Assembly: GCF_016860545.1 (NCBI RefSeq)
Contig: NZ_BNEB01000005.1
Coordinates: 1,054,001-1,118,000, forward strand
DNA: 64,000 nt
Direction: 5' to 3'
Origin: Streptomyces asoensis
GTDB taxonomy: Bacteria; Actinomycetota; Actinomycetes; Streptomycetales; Streptomycetaceae
The translations under genes and the position numbers were made by a program. The notes under the pieces are model-generated. The model was not told where the DNA came from. It searched no databases and saw only the letters and a program-made list of their open reading frames with translations. This document shows positions 43,001-53,029 of this stretch, in pieces (the stretch's first letter is position 1; the number at the start of each line of letters is the position of its first letter).

Positions 43001-43454
43001 CGGCAGCGAACGGCAGCTGTGGCTGCGGGCCCAGCCGGGCCAGGACCGGCTCGCCGCCGTGCTCCAGACCGACGCGGCCGCCACGACGGTGTACCTGGGC
43101 GACGGCGGCGCGTCCCACGCCTTCGGCGACGGCGCCTGGCACCACGTGGTCCTCCAGCGCTCGGGCGGGAAGCTGAGCCTGTCCGTGGACGGCGGCCCGC
43201 CGGGCGAGGCCGCGGCCCCGGCCGGGTCGGTGACCTACGACGACGGCTTCGCCGTGCTGGGCCTCCATCTGGGGGCGCGGCCGGACGGCCAGGACCGGCT
43301 CAAGGGCTCCCTGGACGAGTTCCGTCTGGTGCGGCGCGCGCTGACGGCGCAGGAGCTGACCGCCCTGCGCACGTCCGACGCGGACACCGGGACGGCCACC
43401 ACGGTCCGGCTCCCGTTCGAGACGCTGTCGCCCCAGCCCTACGCCCGGATGTGA
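40086..43454 (+). CDS. Secreted exo-alpha-sialidase with three LamG-like modules
   Basis: 1122 residues. The signal peptide ends at about QPAAAG (residue 30). Residues 45-390 are a six-bladed GH33 sialidase: FRIP motif (R58 is the first of the arginine triad), Asp-boxes RSTNGGRTWG, STDDGLTFG, YSDDGDTW and STDRGTTW, and the VYEGGEG end region. Three concanavalin/LamG-like modules follow, about 419-620, 641-858 and 868-1118, each with GDFT...F/WxRY and DGAWHH/L-type cores and ending LDEFRLxRxALT. These would bind carbohydrate. The frame opens with GTG 40086, with AAAGG upstream; ATG 40101 is an alternative. A strong terminator follows. Confidence 0.93.
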   Translation: MSRSRMRALGALLVTLPLLLLAVAQPAAAGGTQPSADGLIGTEQVLLRSGTAGYGCFRIPTVVRTKAGTLLAFAEARRSPSCADRGAIDIVVRRSTNGGRTWGPVRVVLAGSDTDAETPYTRGNPSPVADLRTGDVHLLSTSEPAEPGGKRLARIQHSTDDGLTFGAPKPLPRLSDPQDGWFGTGPSHGIQLERGDRPGRLVVGAYESPPRPGQDPQLVGVLYSDDGDTWFPSTTADSAGPGMSPGEPSVAELDNGHVYINARNNNGTSSGHRTHAVSTDAGATVPAQQVVPSLTTPEVQASVLALERTYRSTPGDTLVLSAPAHATDRQDMRIRYSTDRGTTWHAAAQVSAARAGYSDLVELTDGEIGLVYEGGEGFSAANVYFNRFTPAQAGVPGTFTGAVHPQASRAAGRTTPDVTPDAGDAYLAGSASLGTGRWGQGLALDAAGEYADVPYTPGTDPGDGDFTCSLFFRYRAQAGDTQQRVLMWGYGSGSAKPQVWMRAQPGQDRLYAWVQGAGGTASVPLPDPGPSTAFGDDAWHHLTLVRSGGRITLSVDGAFSAQATGVAGPVTADRADGVDGIRLGARPDAAAGEPFGGVLDEFRLYRQALTDTELAGLRTANAAPSADGSLGVRLPFQVVDTADVPALTSVAIEDDVSGHCADGTLLGGVPGEVAGRVGKGAISVSASRPGVEVPHLPALDVGSGDFTYTLWFRHTLTGTDPNAALLWAYGSVSGEPSLWVRAQPAQRRLLAWAETPAGAVQVALADTGASAAFGDGAWHLLAVTRSGGTLRLSVDATRTAEATGLSGALTSAATPQGLRVGSKPGTLDVFTGSLDEVRLHKRALTTDELTRVAQSAVGSTGGYPADRPAVAWSMENGHTEAHQVVRPAPGPATPDSSAHCNHAFVRGGARPVAGGGRFGAGLALDGTDDSVELPYGADEVLGSRDFTVATWLRYTADGSSGDQVLFWAYGVGGSERQLWLRAQPGQDRLAAVLQTDAAATTVYLGDGGASHAFGDGAWHHVVLQRSGGKLSLSVDGGPPGEAAAPAGSVTYDDGFAVLGLHLGARPDGQDRLKGSLDEFRLVRRALTAQELTALRTSDADTGTATTVRLPFETLSPQPYARM

Positions 43455-43490
43455 CCCGGGGCCGGGCCGCGGGAGTCCGCCGGGACCCGG

Positions 43491-43529
43491 ACGGCCGCCG
43501 ACGTGCGGGGCGCACACGTCGGCGGCCGT
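43491..43529 (+). terminator. Hairpin terminator after the sialidase gene
   Basis: Perfect 15-bp stem (43491-43505 with 43515-43529) and a nine-base loop. Confidence 0.85.
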
Positions 43530-43545
43530 ACGGGACTGTCCAAGT

Positions 43546-43561
43546 TACCGACCGGTCGGTA
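43546..43561. promoter_or_regulatory. 16-bp perfect palindrome, TetR-type operator
   Basis: TACCGACCGGTCGGTA, a perfect palindrome ending 11 bases before the ATG of the SCO6745-like gene. Sites of this composition are typical TetR-family operators. No tetR gene lies in this neighbourhood, so the regulator would be encoded elsewhere. Confidence 0.65.
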
Positions 43562-43572
43562 TCGTGCCCGTC

Positions 43573-44442
43573 ATGACCACCGTAGCTCTGGGCCCGCGGG
43601 CCGGCCGTCACTGTCACAGCACCCTCAACTCGCTGCACGCCACGCACTACTTCTCCCCCGACCTGGGCCGCGAACTGGAGGCGCTCGGCGTCACCCACCC
43701 GCGGGCCGTCAACTTCGCCGTGCGGGCCGCGGCCCTCGGACCCGTCGGCGCGGGCGCGGTGACGGCAACGTTCTACAACTACCGGCACTCCCTCGTCGCC
43801 CGGCACGTGCCCGCCGTGTGGGAATCCGCCACGCCCGCCCAGGTCCTGGCCGCCCGCACGCGTGCCGTCGACACCACGCTGCGCCGTCAGCTGGGCGCCG
43901 ACGCGGTGACCTCCGCGGAGATGGCGGAGGCGGCCGGCCTCGCCCTGCGCGCCGCCGAGGCCTGCTCGCGCGCCGCCCGCCCCCTGTACGCGGCCCACGC
44001 CGACCTGCCGGTCCCCGAGGAGCCGCACCTTGCCTACTGGCACGCGGCCACGCTGCTGCGCGAGCACCGGGGCGACGGGCATCTCGCGGTGCTGATGGCC
44101 GCGGGACTCGACGGTCTGGAGGCGCTGGTGACGCACACGGCGACCGGCAAGGGCATGGCGCCCAAGTGGGTGTTCGCGACCCGCGGCTGGAGCCAGGAGG
44201 ACTGGGACGCGGCGAGCGGCCGGCTGCGCGAGCGCGGCCTGCTCGACGAGAGCGGGGAGCTGACCGAGCGGGGCGTGGGGCTGCGCCAGGAGATCGAGCA
44301 CGAGACGGACCGGCTGGACGAGGCCCCGTACCGCCATCTCGGCGCGGACGGGGTGGCGCGTCTGACCGAGCTCGGTTCGGCCTTCGTCCGCACCGCCCTC
44401 GCCGCCGGCGCCTTCCCGCGGGACCTGCTCGCCAAGCGCTGA
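43573..44442 (+). CDS. SCO6745 family protein
   Basis: 289 residues, mainly helical and Ala-rich. The N-terminus (HSTLNSLHATHYFSPDLGRE) and the C-terminal winged-helix-like part (WDAASGRLRERGLLDESGELTERGVGLR) are those of the actinobacterial SCO6745 family, whose function is not established. The C-terminal part looks like a MarR-type winged helix. ATG 43573 is chosen; GTG 43564 is possible. A perfect palindrome stands immediately upstream, and the short spacing allows a leaderless or very short leader transcript. It converges on the ABC transporter gene. Confidence 0.82.
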   Translation: MTTVALGPRAGRHCHSTLNSLHATHYFSPDLGRELEALGVTHPRAVNFAVRAAALGPVGAGAVTATFYNYRHSLVARHVPAVWESATPAQVLAARTRAVDTTLRRQLGADAVTSAEMAEAAGLALRAAEACSRAARPLYAAHADLPVPEEPHLAYWHAATLLREHRGDGHLAVLMAAGLDGLEALVTHTATGKGMAPKWVFATRGWSQEDWDAASGRLRERGLLDESGELTERGVGLRQEIEHETDRLDEAPYRHLGADGVARLTELGSAFVRTALAAGAFPRDLLAKR

Positions 44443-44447
44443 CCTGC

Positions 44448-44465
44448 CCCGGCGTGCGCGCCGGG
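44448..44465. terminator. Small hairpin between convergent genes
   Basis: Seven-bp stem (CCCGGCG with CGCCGGG) and a four-base loop just after the SCO6745-like gene; a weak terminator candidate. Confidence 0.4.
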
Positions 44466-44519
44466 CCGCGGCGCCGTCCGCGGTACGCGCACGTCATCCG
44501 GCGCAGGTCCACGGGGGGT

Positions 44520-46406
44520 TCACCCGACGGACGCCCCGCTCATCCCCGGCTCGTCGAACTGGGTGCGGTGCAGTTCCGCGTACCGGCCGCCGGCCGCGAG
44601 GAGTTCGTCGTGGGTGCCGCGCTCCACGATCCGGCCGGACTCGACGACGAGGATCAGGTCGGCGGCGCGCACGGTCGTCAGCCGGTGGGCGATGACCACC
44701 GCGGTGCGCCCGGCGAGGGCCTCGGCGAGGGCCTCCTGCACGGCCGCCTCGGAGGTGTTGTCGAGGTGGGCGGTGGCCTCGTCGAGGATGACGACCCGCT
44801 GACGGGCCAGCAGCAGCCGGGCGATGGTCATGCGCTGGCGTTCGCCGCCGGACAGCCGGTAGCCGCGTTCGCCGACCACGGTGTCCAGGCCGTCGGGCAG
44901 GGACCTGACGAGATCGTCCAGGCGGGAGCGGCGCAGCGCGTCCCAGAGCTCGTCCTCGCCGGCCTGCGGCCGGGCCAGCAGCAGGTTCGCGCGGACGCTG
45001 TCGTGGAAGAGGTGGCCGTCCTGGGTGACCATGCCGAGGGTGGCCCGCAGGGAGCCCGCGCTCAGGTCACGGACGTCGATCCCGCCGATCCGGACGGCGC
45101 CCTCGTCGACGTCGTACAGGCGCGGCAGGAGCTGGGCGACGGTCGACTTGCCCGCGCCGGAGGAGCCGACGAGGGCGACGGTCTGTCCGGGTTCGGCGCG
45201 GAAGGAGACGCCGTGCAGGACCTCGGCGCCGCCGCGGGTGTCGAGGGAGGCGACCTCCTCCAGCGAGGCCAGGGAGACCTTGTCGGCGGACGGATAGCCG
45301 AAGCGGACGTCGTCGAACTCGACCGACACCGGGCCCGGGGGCACCTCGCGCGCGTCGGGTTTCTCCGTGATGAGCGGCTCCAGGTCGAGCACCTCGAAGA
45401 CCCGCTCGAAGCTGACCAGGGCGCTCATCACCTCCACGCGGGCCCCGGCGAGGGAGGTGAGCGGGGCGTAGAGGCGGGTCAGGAGCAGGGCGAGCGCGAC
45501 GACGGCGCCCGGCTCCAGGGTGCCGTTCAGGGCGAGGCGGCCGCCGAGCCCGTAGACCAGGGCGAGCGCCAGGGCGGAGACGAGGGTCAGGGCCGTGATG
45601 AAGAGCGACTGGGCGGTGGCGGTGCGCACTCCGATGTCGCGGACGCGGGCGGCCCGGGCCGCGAACTGGGCTGACTCCTCCTCGGGCCGGCCGAAGAGCT
45701 TGACCAGCGTGGCGCCGGGCGCCGAGAAGCGCTCGGTCATCCGGGTGCCCATCGCCGCGTTGAGCGCGGCCGCCTCGCGCTGCATGCCGGCCATCCTGCT
45801 GCCCATGCGCCGGGCCGGGATAACGAACACCGGCAGCAGGGCGAGCGCGAGCAGGGTGACCTGCCAGGACAGGGTGAGCATCACGGCGAGGGTCAGGACC
45901 AGGGTGACCAGGTTGGAGACCACGCCGGAGAGGGTGTTGCTGAAGGCCCGCTGGGCGCCGATCACGTCGTTGTTGAGTCGGGAGACGAGCGCACCCGTAC
46001 GGGTACGTGTGAAGAACGCGACCGGCATCCGCTGCACATGATCGAACACAGCCGTGCGCAGATCGAGGATGAGCCCCTCCCCGAGCGTCGCCGAGAGCCT
46101 CCTGCCCAGGATGCCGAGCGCCGCCTCCACCACCGCGATCATCGCGATGAGCAGCGACAGCCGGACGACCGCGTCGGCGTCGCCGTGCGACACGATCGCG
46201 TCGACGACCCGGCCGGCCAGGACGGGGGTGGCGACGGCCAGCAGCGCGGTCAGCACCCCCAGCAGGACGAACTGTGCGATCCGGCGGCGGTGGGGGCGCG
46301 CGAACGCGCCGATGCGCCGCAGGGTGGCGCGGTCGAAGGGCCGGCGTTCCCGGCGGGCGTTCATGACGCTGTACAACTGCGTCCAGGCGGTGCTCTCCAT
46401 GCTCAT
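44520..46406 (-). CDS. ABC exporter, fused membrane and ATPase domains
   Basis: 628 residues, the half-transporter layout. Residues 30-330 hold six membrane helices of the type IV/MsbA exporter fold. Residues 355-610 are the ATPase: Walker A GSSGAGKST, Q-loop VTQDGHLF, signature LSGGERQRM, Walker B VVILDEATAHLD and the H-loop VIAHRLTTV. It probably works as a dimer exporting drugs or redox-active secondary metabolites. The start is ATG 46406 without a binding site; the promoter upstream places transcription initiation at or beside the ATG, so a leaderless mRNA is likely. A SoxR-type promoter controls it, as known for an ABC gene (SCO7008) of the S. coelicolor SoxR regulon. Confidence 0.93.
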   Translation of the reverse strand: MSMESTAWTQLYSVMNARRERRPFDRATLRRIGAFARPHRRRIAQFVLLGVLTALLAVATPVLAGRVVDAIVSHGDADAVVRLSLLIAMIAVVEAALGILGRRLSATLGEGLILDLRTAVFDHVQRMPVAFFTRTRTGALVSRLNNDVIGAQRAFSNTLSGVVSNLVTLVLTLAVMLTLSWQVTLLALALLPVFVIPARRMGSRMAGMQREAAALNAAMGTRMTERFSAPGATLVKLFGRPEEESAQFAARAARVRDIGVRTATAQSLFITALTLVSALALALVYGLGGRLALNGTLEPGAVVALALLLTRLYAPLTSLAGARVEVMSALVSFERVFEVLDLEPLITEKPDAREVPPGPVSVEFDDVRFGYPSADKVSLASLEEVASLDTRGGAEVLHGVSFRAEPGQTVALVGSSGAGKSTVAQLLPRLYDVDEGAVRIGGIDVRDLSAGSLRATLGMVTQDGHLFHDSVRANLLLARPQAGEDELWDALRRSRLDDLVRSLPDGLDTVVGERGYRLSGGERQRMTIARLLLARQRVVILDEATAHLDNTSEAAVQEALAEALAGRTAVVIAHRLTTVRAADLILVVESGRIVERGTHDELLAAGGRYAELHRTQFDEPGMSGASVG

Positions 46407-46413
46407 GGGGAAG

Positions 46414-46444
46414 ACCGTAGGACCTCAAGCAATGTTGAGGTCAA
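46414..46444 (-). promoter_or_regulatory. SoxR-type promoter with 19-bp spacer
   Basis: On the minus strand, TTGACC (-35, 46439-46444) and TACGGT (-10, 46414-46419) are separated by 19 bases, the hallmark of promoters activated by MerR-family proteins. The spacer carries the dyad CCTCAACATTGCTTGAGG, with arms identical to those of the E. coli soxS operator. The -10 ends seven bases before the ATG. Confidence 0.78.
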
Positions 46445-46544
46445 CCTTCTCCCCACAAGCTCTGTCCGCGTCTGCCCGGTGACGGCCTCCTCGGTGACGA
46501 AGGCCCGCGCCGGAAGCCGGACCAGGGACCAGACGAAGGACCCG

Positions 46545-47588
46545 ATGACCGTACGCAATGTTCCGTCCCCGTCCCCGCAACCCGCAGTTGGCGCCGGGCG
46601 GAGAACCTCTCCGAGTGTGACAGCGGTTCCCGTTCCCCTGCCCCCCGGCGGTCCGGCCCGGCGCGTGCCGGTGCGCCGGATCCTGTGTCTGCTTCCGCTC
46701 CTGCTCGTCACCGTGGTCGCCGTGCAGCACCGCTCGGTTCTCGTCGAGGGCTTCGCGCAGTTGCGGGGCGCGCACTGGCCCTGGCTGCTGGCCGCGGTCG
46801 GGACGACCTGTCTCACCTGGGTCGCGGCGGCCGTCACCCGGCAGGGCGCCGTGGTCGAGCGGCTGCCCGGACGGCGGCTGCTGGCCGCGCAGTTCGCCGC
46901 GGGCGCGGCCAACCACCTGCTGCCGACCGGCCTGGGCGCGAGCGCGGTGAACCTACGGTTCATGACCGTGTGCGGGGTGCCGCTGGCCCGTTCCTCCGCC
47001 GCCCTCGCGCTGTACCTCCTGGCCGAGGGAGTGGCCCGGGTGGGCCTGCTGAGCGTGCTGCTGCTCGCCTTCCCCGACGCGCTGCGGCTCGGCTCCCTGC
47101 TGCCGAAGGACGCGCTCGGCCCGCTCCTCGCCGGGCTCGGGGCGCTCGCGCTCCTGCTGGCGGGCGCGCTCGCCCTCGTGCGGCGACTGCGCTCGGCGGT
47201 CCTGTCCTTCCTGCGCACCGCGCTCGGCGAGGCGCGCTCGGTGCACGCGCGTCCGGCCCGCGCGCTCGCCCTGTGGGGCGGCTCGCTGGCGTTCCCGGTG
47301 CTCCAGGCGGCGGGCCTGGCCGCGGTGGGCCTGGCGCTGGGGCTGCCGGTGCCGGTGGCGCACATGGCGGTCGCCTATCTGGCGGCGACGGTGGCGGTCG
47401 CGCTGGTGCCGACGCCGGGCGGGATCGGCTCGGTGGAGGCGGCGCTGGTCGTGGCCCTGGTGGCGGCGGGCGGCCCGGTGGCGGTGGCCACGGCCGTGGT
47501 CCTCGGCTACCGGATCATCACGGTGTGGCTGCCGCTGGTGCCGGGTGCGCTGACGCTCGGCGCCCTGGTCCGGATGAAGGTCATCTGA
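46545..47588 (+). CDS. UPF0104/lysylphosphatidylglycerol synthase-type membrane protein
   Basis: 347 residues. After a 45-residue Pro/Arg-rich cytoplasmic start come about eight membrane helices with the family motif region AGAANHLLPTGLGASAVNLRF and ALVPTPGGIGSVEAALVVAL. This is the flippase-like half of MprF (UPF0104), here without the aminoacyl transferase domain, and may move a lipid across the membrane. ATG 46545 has GAAGGA at a good distance; longer frames overlap the divergent ABC promoter and are not credible. Confidence 0.85.
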   Translation: MTVRNVPSPSPQPAVGAGRRTSPSVTAVPVPLPPGGPARRVPVRRILCLLPLLLVTVVAVQHRSVLVEGFAQLRGAHWPWLLAAVGTTCLTWVAAAVTRQGAVVERLPGRRLLAAQFAAGAANHLLPTGLGASAVNLRFMTVCGVPLARSSAALALYLLAEGVARVGLLSVLLLAFPDALRLGSLLPKDALGPLLAGLGALALLLAGALALVRRLRSAVLSFLRTALGEARSVHARPARALALWGGSLAFPVLQAAGLAAVGLALGLPVPVAHMAVAYLAATVAVALVPTPGGIGSVEAALVVALVAAGGPVAVATAVVLGYRIITVWLPLVPGALTLGALVRMKVI

Positions 47589-47821
47589 GCCGGCGGCGGC
47601 CGCGGCCGGGGCCTCGCCCGGGCCGCGGGATCCGGTGCGCCGGGGCCGCGGCCTCGGTTACGAACTGCCGTACCGGATACGGCAGGATGGACGGTCGCGC
47701 CCCCGCTGCGGGCGGGGCGACCGCACATCCCGGAACGAACAGGTGACATCGTGACGAGACTTCACATCCGGCGGCCGTCGGCGGCTCCGAGTGCCGCGGA
47801 CCGACTTACCGGAGGTGACCG

Positions 47822-48919
47822 GTGAACCGCGCCCTGACCCTGGACGACTCGGCCGTCGCCGGAATCGCCCTCGCTACCGGTCTGCTGGCCGCCTTCCTGT
47901 CGCGCACGCTGCTGCGCTGGCTGGCCAAGCACGCCAAGCGCACCAGGTGGAGCGGTGACGACGTCGTCGTGGACGCGCTGCGCACGGTGGTGCCGTGGGC
48001 GATGATCGCCGGGGGCGCGGCGGCCGCGGCCGCGGTGCTGCCGCTGACGAAGGCCGTGCAGCACAGCGTCAACCAGTGCCTGACGGTGCTGCTGATCTTC
48101 GTGGTGACCGTGTCGGCGGCGCGGGTCGTCGCCGGGCTCGTGCAGTCGGTGACGACCTCCCGCTCCGGAGTCGCCGGGTCGGCCACGATCTTCGTGAACA
48201 TCACCCGGATCCTGGTCCTCGCGATCGGCTTCCTGGTGGTGCTTCAGACGCTGGGCATCTCCATAGCCCCGCTGCTGACCGCCCTCGGCGTCGGCGGTCT
48301 GGCCGTCGCGCTGGCCCTCCAGGACACCCTCGCGAACCTCTTCGCGGGCATCCACATCCTCGCCTCCAAGACCGTCCAGCCCGGTGATTACATCAAGCTG
48401 AGCAGCGGCGAGGAGGGCTATGTCGAGGACATCAACTGGCGTCAGACGACCGTGCGCGCGCTCTCCAACAACCTCGTCGTCATCCCCAACGGGCAGCTCG
48501 CCAAGACGAACATGACCAACTACATGCGTCCCGAGCAGCAGTTGACGATCCTGGTGCAGGTGGGCGTGGCCTACGACAGCGACCTGGAGCATGTGGAGCG
48601 GGTGACCTCGGAGGTCATCGCGGAGGTCATGAAGGGCGTCGACGGCGCCCTCCCGGACCACGAACCCGCCATCCGCTTCCACACCTTCGGCGACTCCCGG
48701 ATCGGCTTCACGGTGATCCTGGGCGTCGGCGAGTTCAGCGACCAGTACCGGATCAAGCACGAGTTCATCAAGCGCCTGCACCGCCGCTACCGCGAGGAGG
48801 GCATCCGGATCCCGGCGCCCGCCCGCACGGTGGCGCTTCAGTCCGGCACCGTCGTCATCCCGCAGCAGCGGACCGTGGACACGGTCGTGCAGGGCGAGAT
48901 GCCCGCCCTGCACGACTGA
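47822..48919 (+). CDS. MscS family mechanosensitive ion channel
   Basis: 365 residues. Four N-terminal membrane helices; the last, pore-lining one is LTALGVGGLAVALALQDTLA. Then the MscS beta-domain (GDYIKLSSGEEGYVEDINWR, VVIPNGQLAKTNMTNY) and the C-terminal cytoplasmic domain (RRYREEGIRIPAPARTV). It opens on membrane tension to release solutes. GTG 47822 has a near-perfect GGAGGTGA site. Monocistronic and convergent with the M1 peptidase gene, with only 15 bases between the stops. Confidence 0.95.
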   Translation: MNRALTLDDSAVAGIALATGLLAAFLSRTLLRWLAKHAKRTRWSGDDVVVDALRTVVPWAMIAGGAAAAAAVLPLTKAVQHSVNQCLTVLLIFVVTVSAARVVAGLVQSVTTSRSGVAGSATIFVNITRILVLAIGFLVVLQTLGISIAPLLTALGVGGLAVALALQDTLANLFAGIHILASKTVQPGDYIKLSSGEEGYVEDINWRQTTVRALSNNLVVIPNGQLAKTNMTNYMRPEQQLTILVQVGVAYDSDLEHVERVTSEVIAEVMKGVDGALPDHEPAIRFHTFGDSRIGFTVILGVGEFSDQYRIKHEFIKRLHRRYREEGIRIPAPARTVALQSGTVVIPQQRTVDTVVQGEMPALHD

Positions 48920-48934
48920 CGGCGCCCGTCGGGG

Positions 48935-50476
48935 TCAGAGCGTGGCCGAGTTCTCGTGCCACCGCGCAGCGCCCGCCGCGCGGCGCGGGGCGGTGAGGGC
49001 CGGCGGCACCGGGGTGACCGTCCAGTCCGGATGGCCGGGCATCCTCGGTGTCGTCGTGCCGTACAGCCAGTCCCGCAGGAAGCCGGAGACGTCCTGCCCG
49101 CCGACCTGCGTGGCGACGGCTATGTAGTCCTCCGTCGACGCCGAGGAGTTGCGGTGGCGGGCGAGGAAGGCCCGCTCGACCGCGTGGAAGGCGTCCTCGC
49201 CGATCAGCTGGCGCAGTGCGTACAGGACGAGGACGCCGCCCAGGTAGCGCTGGCTGTCGAAGAGGTCGGCCGCGTTCGGCGCGGCGACCGGGCCGGAGCT
49301 GCGGCGCCACTGGTCGCCGCGGGCGTAGGTGTCCTTCATCCGGGCCTCGAGCGTGGTCAGGCCCAGGGAGTCGGCCCAGCCCCGCTCGTAGCGGTACAGC
49401 AGCCCGTAGAAGTCGGCGTGGCCCTCGTTGAGCCACAGGTCGGCCCAGGTGGCGGGGCTGACGCTGTTGCCGAAGTAGGAGTGCACCAGCTCGTGCATCA
49501 TGTGCGAGCCGATCTTCGGCTCCGGCTGGAGCAGGAAGTTCGGCTTGTAGAGCGTGAGGGTCTGGGTCTCCAGGCCGGTGAAGTCGAAGGCGGCCGGGTC
49601 GTCGGAGTTGCAGGGCAGCAGCCCGTACGTCTCGAAGGGGTAGGCGCCGAGCCGCGCCTCCAGCCACTCGACCAGGCCCGGGGTGAGCGCGAGGGCGGGC
49701 TCCAGGGCCTCGGCCCGCGCGACCGGGACGACGTCGCGCAGCGGCAGTCCGTGCGGGCCGACGCGCTCCTTGACGACGTAGTCGCCGACCGTGATCTGCA
49801 CCAGCTCGGTGGCGATCGGCGACCGCGAGCAGTAGGTGTAGGCGGTGCGGTCGCCGGAGAGGTTCTCGGTGCGCACCAGCGAGCCGTTGGCGACGGCGCG
49901 CAGCGTGGCGGGGACCGTGAGGCGGAAGGTGAAGTCCGCCTTGTCCGACGGGTGGTCGTTGCACGGGAAGACCGTGTGCGCCGAGTCGGGCTGCGGGCAG
50001 ATCGCGAAGCCGTCCGGTGTGGGCACCCACGCGGTGTGCGCGAGCTTGCGGCGCGGGTCGGCCGAGTAGGTCACGCACACGGTGACCCGGGCCCCGGCCG
50101 GCAGGGCGCGGGCGGGCGTGATCCGCAGCTTCTCGTCGACCTGCTCGAAGGCCGCGGCCCGGCCGCCGACGCGGACCGTGCGGACGTCGAGGCCGAGGGA
50201 GTCGAGCGACAGCCGGGTGAGGGCCCGGGTGGTGCGCAGTTCCAGGGTCGCCGTGCCGTCGACGAGCGTGGTGGTGGGGTCGTAGGAGAGGTCGAGGTGG
50301 TAGGAGCCGACGCGGTAGCCGTCGTTGCCGAGGGCCGGGAAGACGGGGTCGCCGAGGGTCTCGGGAGCCGGTGCGCCGTCGGGTCCGGGGGCCGCGTACG
50401 CCGTGGTTCCCCCGCCCAGGACTGCTGCCGTGCCGATCAGTGCGGCCGGGGCCGTCACTCTGCTGCGATATCTCAT
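48935..50476 (-). CDS. Secreted M1-family metallopeptidase
   Basis: 513 residues. The signal peptide ends near TTAYAAPG (residue 29). Residues 50-240 are the N-terminal beta-domain. Zinc motif HELVHSYFGN near residues 327-336, with the third ligand Glu in WLNEGHAD 18 residues further, is the gluzincin HExxH-x18-E. The exopeptidase GAMEN-type motif reads GLETQT. It should trim peptides outside the cell. ATG 50476 is chosen for the signal peptide; a longer frame to 50704 has no support. Divergent from icd. Confidence 0.92.
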   Translation of the reverse strand: MRYRSRVTAPAALIGTAAVLGGGTTAYAAPGPDGAPAPETLGDPVFPALGNDGYRVGSYHLDLSYDPTTTLVDGTATLELRTTRALTRLSLDSLGLDVRTVRVGGRAAAFEQVDEKLRITPARALPAGARVTVCVTYSADPRRKLAHTAWVPTPDGFAICPQPDSAHTVFPCNDHPSDKADFTFRLTVPATLRAVANGSLVRTENLSGDRTAYTYCSRSPIATELVQITVGDYVVKERVGPHGLPLRDVVPVARAEALEPALALTPGLVEWLEARLGAYPFETYGLLPCNSDDPAAFDFTGLETQTLTLYKPNFLLQPEPKIGSHMMHELVHSYFGNSVSPATWADLWLNEGHADFYGLLYRYERGWADSLGLTTLEARMKDTYARGDQWRRSSGPVAAPNAADLFDSQRYLGGVLVLYALRQLIGEDAFHAVERAFLARHRNSSASTEDYIAVATQVGGQDVSGFLRDWLYGTTTPRMPGHPDWTVTPVPPALTAPRRAAGAARWHENSATL

Positions 50477-50684
50477 GGTCCGCTTTCGCTCGGGCGGCCG
50501 GGTGGTCGGTCCGGCCGTCGGATCAGGTCGAGGATCTACCTGAGGGACTACGAGAACCGCCGGTTCGGTTGCCGTCCGAAAAAACATGTACATGCAGAGA
50601 CGGGAGGAGACCCCTGTCGAGCCGGTGGCGGTCACGAGATATCTTGATGTCGAGCAATGTTGCAGACGTGGAGCGGAGCACCCG

Positions 50685-52904
<2,220 letters not shown>

Positions 52905-52922
52905 CGCCGCTCCGTCCGTCCG

Positions 52923-52960
52923 CCTGCGCCCCGCCCGGGTACCCCGGCGCGGGGCGCAGG
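52923..52960 (+). terminator. Hairpin terminator after icd
   Basis: Perfect 12-bp outer stem (52923-52934 with 52949-52960) with further pairing possible inside, 19 bases after the stop. Confidence 0.8.
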
Positions 52961-53029
52961 TGCGTCCGGCGCCGCGCGGTGTGGCACCGTGATCGTGCGA
53001 CACACCGCCGACGCCCCCGGAGCAGCCCC

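Noticed and set aside
40962-43517. 851-codon minus-strand frame opposite the sialidase
   Set aside because: No domain, repetitive Arg/Gly/Val composition, and the plus strand encodes the sialidase and LamG modules.
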